NCBI GenBank assembly: GCA_017439235.1
Contig: JAFSJN010000008.1
Span: 1-53,253, forward strand
DNA from: Paludibacteraceae bacterium
Lineage (GTDB): Bacteria > Bacteroidota > Bacteroidia > Bacteroidales > Paludibacteraceae
Reading direction: 5' to 3'
Length of the DNA: 53,253 bases
Below the pieces are notes generated by a model. The model was not told the DNA's origin. It did not search any database and saw only the letters and a list, made by a program, of their open reading frames with translations. How positions within the stretch are numbered: position 1 is the first letter of the stretch; every line of letters starts with the position of its first letter. Of the stretch, positions 47,733 through 53,253 are shown in pieces. A program made the position numbers and the translations under genes.

Positions 47733-50198
47733 ATGAAGAAATTTCTCTCAATGGCCGTGTTGGTAATGCTGGCTGTAGTGTGCGCAACAGCGCAAGTAAC
47801 TCCTTCTCCTTCGCCCATTCCTAAGGGATATACCGGCGAGGTCGTCCTGACATTTGATCCTACTAAAGGTAACGGTGGTATGGTTTCCGCTACCGAATGC
47901 TATTCGCATATAGGATTGATTACTGCCGACTCGAAGGACATACACGACTGGAAGTATATTAAACTCGAAAACGGGTGGGGTACGAAGAACGAGCCCAAGT
48001 GGACCATGGTCGAGAATAAATGGCAATTGACCATTCCCAATCTCTACGAATGGTTCGGCTGTCCTTCTTCTACTGATATTACAGCTTTAGTCATGGTCTT
48101 CCACGATGGTAATGGCAGCGCCTCCAAACAAGGTAAAAGGGTTAACAATGGTGACATCCTCGTTTATATCGGACAAGACGTTCCTGATGACATCTGGGAT
48201 GGCTTCACTCCGGAGCCGGCGCAGTCGCAGGCTCGCCCCAGTGGCGTTGATATGGGTATCTATTATGGCGCAGATGGTACGTCTGTCACCCTCTGTACTT
48301 TTGCTGCGGCTTGCAAGACGGCCAACGATCCTTCGGAATTGGTACCCGCCCAGCACGTCTTCCTCTTGGGCGATATGACCAACTGGATGCTCAGCAACGA
48401 TTACCAACTCAAGCGTGATGGCAACTATTTCTGGATTACCCTCAACGGATTGACTCCCGGTCAGGAATACCGTTTCCAATACGTAGTAGTTCGCGCAGAT
48501 GGCGTCAAAGTGCAGATTAGCGATCTCTTCTCCGAGAAACTGATTCATTCCGATGACGCTTACGAACCTCGTACCCTGGATCCCGATTTGATTGGTTATC
48601 CTCTCTCGGGCGCGGATGGTGACTATGTAACGGTTATCCAGCCCGGCAAACCGAAATTTGAGTGGTCTCAAGAAACACTCAACTTCCAACGCCCCGATAA
48701 GAACAACCTTGTCATCTACGAGGCTTGGGTACGTGACCATACGCATGCCAGAAGTTGGCAGGGTATGCTCGAACGCCTGGATTACTACCAAAACCTCGGT
48801 ATCAACTGTCTCGAACTGATGCCTATTACCGAGTTTGACGGCAACGAGAACTGGGGCTACTCGCCTAACCACTATTTTGCGGTAGATAAAGCCTATGGTA
48901 ACCCTGAAAAATTGAAGGTCTTGATTGACGAATGCCACAAGCGCGGTATCGCCGTGGTTTTGGATATGGTCTTCAACCATGCTACAGGTCTCAATCCTAT
49001 GAATAAACTCTATCCCTACGGAAAAGACCTCAAATTCAATCCTTGGTTCAACGTCAATGCTCCTCACCCCGATAATGTCTATGAGGATTGGAACCATGAC
49101 TTTGCTCCTGCTCACAATATGTTTATCCGCGCCCTCAAATATTGGATTGAGGAATACAAGGTCGATGGCTATCGTATGGACCTCAGCCATGGCTTGTGCG
49201 GTAAGAAATACAACGCTTACGACAACCTCAAAGACTACTATACCAAAGCTATTCAGCCTTATGGCGCATACTTTATTTTGGAGCATTGGGGTGATAGCGC
49301 CCATGTGGAATGCCCGAAACTGGTGAACGACGGTATGCTTTGCTGGGCTAATACCTGTGAACCTTTCCAACAAATGGCTATGGGCTGGATGAAGGATAAT
49401 GACAATCTGAACCCTGCCAATAATGATGGCTATGTATCCTATTGCGAGTCGCACGACGAGGAGCGCTGCTTCTTTAAGGCAAAACAATGGGGTGACGGCG
49501 TTATGAAATCCGACGAAGCCGTACGCGTAGCACGTATACCGGCTGTGGTGGGCTTCCAATGCTTGCTCAATGGCCCGCAGATGTTCTATCATTTTGCTGA
49601 ACTTGGCTTCGACAACAGTAAGTTCCAAAACAAAGAAGGTATTTGGGGCTCTGATGGTGTCAAAGCCTATGGCGCTTCTGTAGCTACACCTTCTGTATCG
49701 TACGAAGTCAAGATGAAGGAGAAACTTCGCCCCGAAGAGCAAGGGTGGTTCGCTATCGACGGTATTCGTATGAAGGCTTATAAGAAACTCGGACAGGCTA
49801 TTCAACTGCGTACGCGCATCATGCCGGAAGTATTTGCCGGCAATCCAACCAAATCTTCGCTCGGTAGCGGTCTCTATCTGCGTACTATCCAATGGGGCAA
49901 CGATGTCTTCGTAGCAGCTAACTTCAGCGCCTCTTCGGCAAAGGCGGCAACCCTGCCTTCCGGAACATGGTACGACTATTATACCGGCGCAACGGTATCC
50001 GGTTCGGCTAATGTGCTGCCCGGCGAACTGAAAATCTTCACCAGTACGAAGGTTGACTTGCCCGACTTTGTGGCCAATATTGCTGACCTGTCTACGTTCG
50101 AGGGCGATAAGAAGTGCTACAAACTGCTGCTCGACGGTCGCATCATCATCGTGCGTGATGGCCAAATGTTTGACTTAACCGGACGGAATATTAAATAA
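47733..50198 (+). CDS. Secreted GH13 alpha-amylase-family enzyme (821 aa)
   Basis: The signal peptide ends ATA-QVT. Residues about 30-150 and 170-270 are beta-sandwich modules; the second resembles an E-set/CBM48 (HVFLLGDMTNWM...GNYFWITLNGL). The GH13 barrel (about 330-720) has all four regions: DMVFNH (411-416); YRMDLSH with nucleophile Asp483; ILEHW with acid/base Glu517; and ESHDEE with His574/Asp575. A C-terminal beta-domain and the shared tail (CYKLLLDGRIIIVRDG and on) complete it. It should cut alpha-1,4 (or branch) glucans outside the cell; E-set plus GH13 order resembles branching or debranching types. It has its own promoter and is 11 bases before the pectinesterase. Confidence 0.92.
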   Translation: MKKFLSMAVLVMLAVVCATAQVTPSPSPIPKGYTGEVVLTFDPTKGNGGMVSATECYSHIGLITADSKDIHDWKYIKLENGWGTKNEPKWTMVENKWQLTIPNLYEWFGCPSSTDITALVMVFHDGNGSASKQGKRVNNGDILVYIGQDVPDDIWDGFTPEPAQSQARPSGVDMGIYYGADGTSVTLCTFAAACKTANDPSELVPAQHVFLLGDMTNWMLSNDYQLKRDGNYFWITLNGLTPGQEYRFQYVVVRADGVKVQISDLFSEKLIHSDDAYEPRTLDPDLIGYPLSGADGDYVTVIQPGKPKFEWSQETLNFQRPDKNNLVIYEAWVRDHTHARSWQGMLERLDYYQNLGINCLELMPITEFDGNENWGYSPNHYFAVDKAYGNPEKLKVLIDECHKRGIAVVLDMVFNHATGLNPMNKLYPYGKDLKFNPWFNVNAPHPDNVYEDWNHDFAPAHNMFIRALKYWIEEYKVDGYRMDLSHGLCGKKYNAYDNLKDYYTKAIQPYGAYFILEHWGDSAHVECPKLVNDGMLCWANTCEPFQQMAMGWMKDNDNLNPANNDGYVSYCESHDEERCFFKAKQWGDGVMKSDEAVRVARIPAVVGFQCLLNGPQMFYHFAELGFDNSKFQNKEGIWGSDGVKAYGASVATPSVSYEVKMKEKLRPEEQGWFAIDGIRMKAYKKLGQAIQLRTRIMPEVFAGNPTKSSLGSGLYLRTIQWGNDVFVAANFSASSAKAATLPSGTWYDYYTGATVSGSANVLPGELKIFTSTKVDLPDFVANIADLSTFEGDKKCYKLLLDGRIIIVRDGQMFDLTGRNIK

Positions 50199-50209
50199 AT
50201 CATACTACT

Positions 50210-53041
50210 ATGAAACATCTTCATCTTTTGCTTGCGCTCTGTTTATCTTCTGTAGGCGCTTGGGCTGGTAATGACTTATTGTGGGACTATACGGAAAAAG
50301 CACCGTCAAGTAATCCCGATAACGGCTTGTATTATGAATCCAAGGTAGACGATGGTGTTAAACACACCAGCGGAACCAACAACCTGAATGGTATTAAATT
50401 GAATAGCTCCGGCTATGCTTATTTCCGCAAAGAAGCCGTAGCAGGTAAATTACGCCTCGGCTATGGAGACCGTAAGACGGCTAAAGACGCTTGCGTGAAT
50501 GTGTATACATGGCCGGGAACGCTGGCCGATAAACCGGCTACTACAGCGGGCATGACACTAATCGGTTCGACACAAAAGATTAAGGAATATGGTATTAAAA
50601 CCATCGATTTGACGGCTGAGCAGCAAAATATCTACATCACACGTGGTACAGATGTGGAATCGGTGCTGCAATATATTAATTTCAAAGAAGATGTAGTACG
50701 CTCCTTTGTGGATTTCAAAATCGAATTCCGTGACAATCCGTATTCTGTTCCGCAGCCCGAGAGTGGAGTACTGCCCGAGGGCGTAAGCGTTAATTGTCCT
50801 ACGTACAATGGCCCTCAGCATGGCGTACAAGGCGGAACAATCACCGTTCCGGTAGATGGAACCGTTAAGTTCACCATTGGAGCTTGCCAACATAGCCAAA
50901 CGGACATCACGGTTAAAAAGGACGGTGAGTACTATGCCACCATCAGCAATAAGGCTTTATGTGGCGAACAAAAGCCCAACTACAATCAATTCGTACCGTA
51001 TTACTATTTGGGCGAAGCCGGAATACTTACCTTCGAGTTCGGCAGCCAGACCTACGTACCGTATTTTTTTGCAGAAGCAGCAGATATTACGCCGTGTCAG
51101 GTTATCTTCAAAGACCAAAATGGTAACGAACTCAATCGTATTGATACCTACGAAGGAGCTACATTAGGTATTCTACCCGAGGTCAGTGTCCTGCCGGAAT
51201 TCTGTGACCAGTGTTTCTTCCGTGGATGGTTCTATACGAGTAACAAGAAAGCGAAGATTGGCGATATCATCAGCGGTAACACGACCATCCAAGCTAAGGT
51301 GACTCCGCTGGAAACCGCTACTGTAGGTAGTGTGCAGACCTATAACTTTGCTGACCAGACCTTCTATCCCGAGGATCACGAGACGGTAGAGGTGCACGGC
51401 GGTGAATTCCACGATGCTACCCACGGCTGGTATTTTACCGGTAATGAGTCGATGTTTGATAATCTGGGTGACATAAAAGGTATTATCAATGTGAGTGTGG
51501 CAGGCAAGGCTATTGTCGTTATTACTGCTTGTACATATTCGGAGAACGGAACTATCGAAATGGCGTCTAACGAAGAATGGCCGGGAGTTAGTTTCACGGT
51601 GGAGAAAGATGTTACGACGGACGGTAAGGAGTTTGTGGTAGAATGGCCGTACGATAGAGCGACTCGCTTAACAATCCTTCTTCATAACAAGCAATACATC
51701 CACAAAGTGGTCGTATATAATGTACAGGACTTCCCGCAGAAGGACGAAAAAACCGGTTATTATATCGTTCCCGCTAATGACGTAGCAGCTTTCCTTATGA
51801 CGCTGGCTCAAGCCAATGCGGAAGGAAATGCAAAGATCTTCCTGCCCAATGGTTATTATGATATGGGCGAGACCGTACTAACTGAGATTAATGCGAATAA
51901 TATTTCTATTATAGGACAATCAATGGAGAAGACGATTATCCGCAACGCTCCCAGTTATCTCATCGAGCAAATCAATACGACTGCTACCCTGAAGATTACC
52001 AAAGATGTACAAAATACCTACTTCCAAGACTTGACGCTGCAAAACGACTTGGATTATTATCACAATGATGATGGCCGAGCCGTATGTCTTTGGGATCAGG
52101 GTAAGAAGACTATCTGCAAGAATGTTCGAATGATTTCTCACCAGGATACCTATTACAGCAACCTGATAGGTGGTACTAAGTATTTTGAGAATTGTGAGAT
52201 TCACGGTACGGTGGATTATATCTGCGGCGATGGTAATGTGTACTTCAAAAATACTGATTTGATTTGCGAACAACGTTACAAAGGTGGTAATGGCGGTGCC
52301 GATTATATTACAGCCAGCAATGCCGACAAATCAGACAAGGGTTACGTGTTCGAATCATGCCGCGTACGCTATGCCGAGGGCATTCAAGGTACTAAGCCTG
52401 TTATCAGTTTCGGCCGAAGCTGGAATAACGCTCCTAAGACAGTATTCCTCAATACCGTATTGGATGATAGTAATGGTACCATCGTGATGACTAAGGAGTC
52501 CGAAAAACCGAAAGAGCGAGTTGCACGTTGGACAATAGGCGCAATGAATGCTCTTCCTGAGTGCTTCGGCGAGTATAACTCTGTCGATAATAATGGCAAT
52601 GTGGTATCTCCTGCCAGCAATATCGTAACCTTTATCTTGGGCGAGGAGACGAAAGAGATGAATACAATCCTGAGCGCTGAACAAGCTGCAAAATATACGA
52701 TGGAATATACTCTCGGCAACTGGGCTGCTACGGCTGCCAACGATGCTAAGCAGGTATTGGCCTTGCCGGTGGCTGATGATGCTATATACTTGGTAGAGTT
52801 TCCTGACGGCAACTGCGCCATTATGACTGGCGAGGAACTGAATCGTAAAGATTTGCTGCCTGAGACTACGTTCCGTAGAGCAAATGCTCGTGGTGGCTTT
52901 GGACCTAAGAATGGTGAAAGTACTGCTATTGAGTCGGTATTAACGATAACGGAAGGCGTCTGTAATAAGCAGATAATTGATGGCCGCATCGTCATCTTTC
53001 GAAACGGCCAATCATACACCATAACAGGCCAGAACTTGTAA
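50210..53041 (+). CDS. Secreted CE8 pectinesterase with N-terminal beta domains (943 aa)
   Basis: The signal peptide ends AWA-GND. The first half (about 20-510) holds beta-sandwich regions, including an InlB-like piece (FFRGWFYTSNKKAK). The C-terminal right-handed beta-helix (about 515-800) is a CE8 pectin methylesterase: SIIGQSMEKTII, GRAVCLWDQG, SHQDTYY with Gln645 and acid/base Asp646, GTVDYICGDGNVYF with nucleophile Asp669, and GRSW with Arg736. It would demethylate homogalacturonan at the surface or outside the cell. The shared tail (CNKQIIDGRIVIFRNG and on) ends the protein. It is the last gene of a two-gene unit with the amylase-family enzyme. No pectate lyase is seen in the window. 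Confidence 0.93.
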   Translation: MKHLHLLLALCLSSVGAWAGNDLLWDYTEKAPSSNPDNGLYYESKVDDGVKHTSGTNNLNGIKLNSSGYAYFRKEAVAGKLRLGYGDRKTAKDACVNVYTWPGTLADKPATTAGMTLIGSTQKIKEYGIKTIDLTAEQQNIYITRGTDVESVLQYINFKEDVVRSFVDFKIEFRDNPYSVPQPESGVLPEGVSVNCPTYNGPQHGVQGGTITVPVDGTVKFTIGACQHSQTDITVKKDGEYYATISNKALCGEQKPNYNQFVPYYYLGEAGILTFEFGSQTYVPYFFAEAADITPCQVIFKDQNGNELNRIDTYEGATLGILPEVSVLPEFCDQCFFRGWFYTSNKKAKIGDIISGNTTIQAKVTPLETATVGSVQTYNFADQTFYPEDHETVEVHGGEFHDATHGWYFTGNESMFDNLGDIKGIINVSVAGKAIVVITACTYSENGTIEMASNEEWPGVSFTVEKDVTTDGKEFVVEWPYDRATRLTILLHNKQYIHKVVVYNVQDFPQKDEKTGYYIVPANDVAAFLMTLAQANAEGNAKIFLPNGYYDMGETVLTEINANNISIIGQSMEKTIIRNAPSYLIEQINTTATLKITKDVQNTYFQDLTLQNDLDYYHNDDGRAVCLWDQGKKTICKNVRMISHQDTYYSNLIGGTKYFENCEIHGTVDYICGDGNVYFKNTDLICEQRYKGGNGGADYITASNADKSDKGYVFESCRVRYAEGIQGTKPVISFGRSWNNAPKTVFLNTVLDDSNGTIVMTKESEKPKERVARWTIGAMNALPECFGEYNSVDNNGNVVSPASNIVTFILGEETKEMNTILSAEQAAKYTMEYTLGNWAATAANDAKQVLALPVADDAIYLVEFPDGNCAIMTGEELNRKDLLPETTFRRANARGGFGPKNGESTAIESVLTITEGVCNKQIIDGRIVIFRNGQSYTITGQNL

Positions 53042-53064
53042 TTGTTACTGCTCTTTTGGATACA

Positions 53065-53089
53065 GAAAGCCGGCGGAGAGCCGGCTTTC
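53065..53089. terminator. Bidirectional terminator hairpin
   Basis: A perfect 10-base stem, GAAAGCCGGC/GCCGGCTTTC, with loop GGAGA lies 24 bases after the pectinesterase stop and 4 bases beyond the stop of the convergent small ORF, so it can serve both strands. Confidence 0.88.
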
Positions 53090-53093
53090 GTTG

Positions 53094-53195
53094 TTATTCG
53101 AGGTGCTTGTCGGCGTGTTTCTTACCGATGCTCAGTATCAGCTCTATCAGACCCAATACGAACCGCAATATCGCACTCTTACTATTCGCATTCAT
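53094..53195 (-). CDS. Small amphipathic/hydrophobic protein (33 aa)
   Basis: An ATG-to-TAA frame of 33 codons reads MNANSKSAILRFVLGLIELI then LSIGKKHADKHLE. A hydrophobic helix (residues 9-23) is followed by a basic end, giving a possible membrane-associated peptide. It resembles in style the tiny 'smalltalk'-type proteins of Bacteroidales, but I cannot confirm membership. Its stop is 4 bases from a shared terminator, and its upstream DNA is an AT-rich repeat like the one before the small ORF at 7496. Confidence 0.5.
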   Translation of the reverse strand: MNANSKSAILRFVLGLIELILSIGKKHADKHLE

Positions 53196-53197
53196 AG

Positions 53198-53247
53198 GAA
53201 ATTAATTCTTAATTTTTAATTTTTAATTCTTAATTTTTAATTTCCAA
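53198..53247 (-). repeat. AT-rich tandem repeat upstream of small ORF
   Basis: On the minus strand this reads as several near-copies of AATTAAAAATT and AATTAAGAATT in tandem, ending just before the ATG at 53195. It is close in sequence to the stretch at 7436-7495. Confidence 0.65.
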
Positions 53248-53253
53248 GTTGCT

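Noticed and set aside
48087-50165. 692-codon minus-strand frame covering most of the amylase-family gene
   Set aside because: The sense strand has signal peptide, all four GH13 regions and the tail; the antisense product resembles nothing.
53198-53247. CRISPR-like array
   Set aside because: The repeats are short, contiguous and without unique spacers; this is a low-complexity AT repeat.

Overview
The window looks like chromosomal DNA from a member of the Bacteroidales, probably an uncultured gut or rumen lineage. The evidence is a SusC/SusD outer-membrane pair, seven or more promoters of the Bacteroidetes type (TTTG or TTG, then exactly 20 bp, then TAnnTTTG), almost no Shine-Dalgarno sites, and a heterodimeric methylmalonyl-CoA mutase. 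I see no rRNA, CRISPR array, transposase or phage gene.

Left part (1-12240). A promoter drives a 54-residue small protein translationally coupled to a GNAT acetyltransferase. A 2043-residue modular secreted protein follows (Big2 domains, beta-propellers, beta-helix), then a 42-residue small protein and a terminator. mutA and mutB, the B12-dependent methylmalonyl-CoA mutase of the succinate/propionate pathway, come next. After them is a tRNA-Pro(UGG) with an unusually long, foldable leader. Middle (12240-17002): a minus-strand operon of a D-2-hydroxyacid dehydrogenase, pepT and gcvT, diverging from a beta-CASP metallo-beta-lactamase-fold RNase-like gene.

Core (17017-41347). Two divergent transcription units, 36 bp apart between their -33 boxes, appear to form a peptidoglycan or amino-sugar scavenging locus. 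The minus-strand unit is a BadF-type amino-sugar kinase, MurQ etherase, a two-domain glycosyltransferase and a SpoIID/LytB protein. The plus-strand unit begins with a NagB-like/LmbE-deacetylase fusion. It continues into SusC, SusD, two lipoproteins, a GHL10 (DigH/YngK-like) glycosidase, a secreted InlB-repeat protein, a NAGPA phosphodiester glycosidase and an Amidase_3 N-acetylmuramoyl-L-alanine amidase. Together these would bind, cut, import and catabolise muropeptide sugars; the substrate is inferred, not shown. No dedicated regulator (HTCS, ECF sigma/anti-sigma, AraC) lies in the window.

Right part (41410-53253). A second 2043-residue modular surface protein ends at a strong terminator. 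A new promoter then drives a secreted GH13 alpha-amylase-family enzyme and a secreted CE8 pectinesterase, followed by a bidirectional terminator and a 33-residue small protein on the minus strand.

The strongest unexplained signals are these. (1) All eight secreted signal-peptidase-I proteins share a C-terminal tail of about 25 residues, and it is absent from SusC, SusD and the two lipoproteins, so it may be a sorting or anchoring tag. (2) InlB-type repeats carry a long inserted module with the motif QRTGWPKSANF. (3) The NagB domain has lost key catalytic residues. (4) MutA carries a symmetric six-cysteine cluster. (5) Two unannotated small ORFs are each preceded by an AT-rich repeat.
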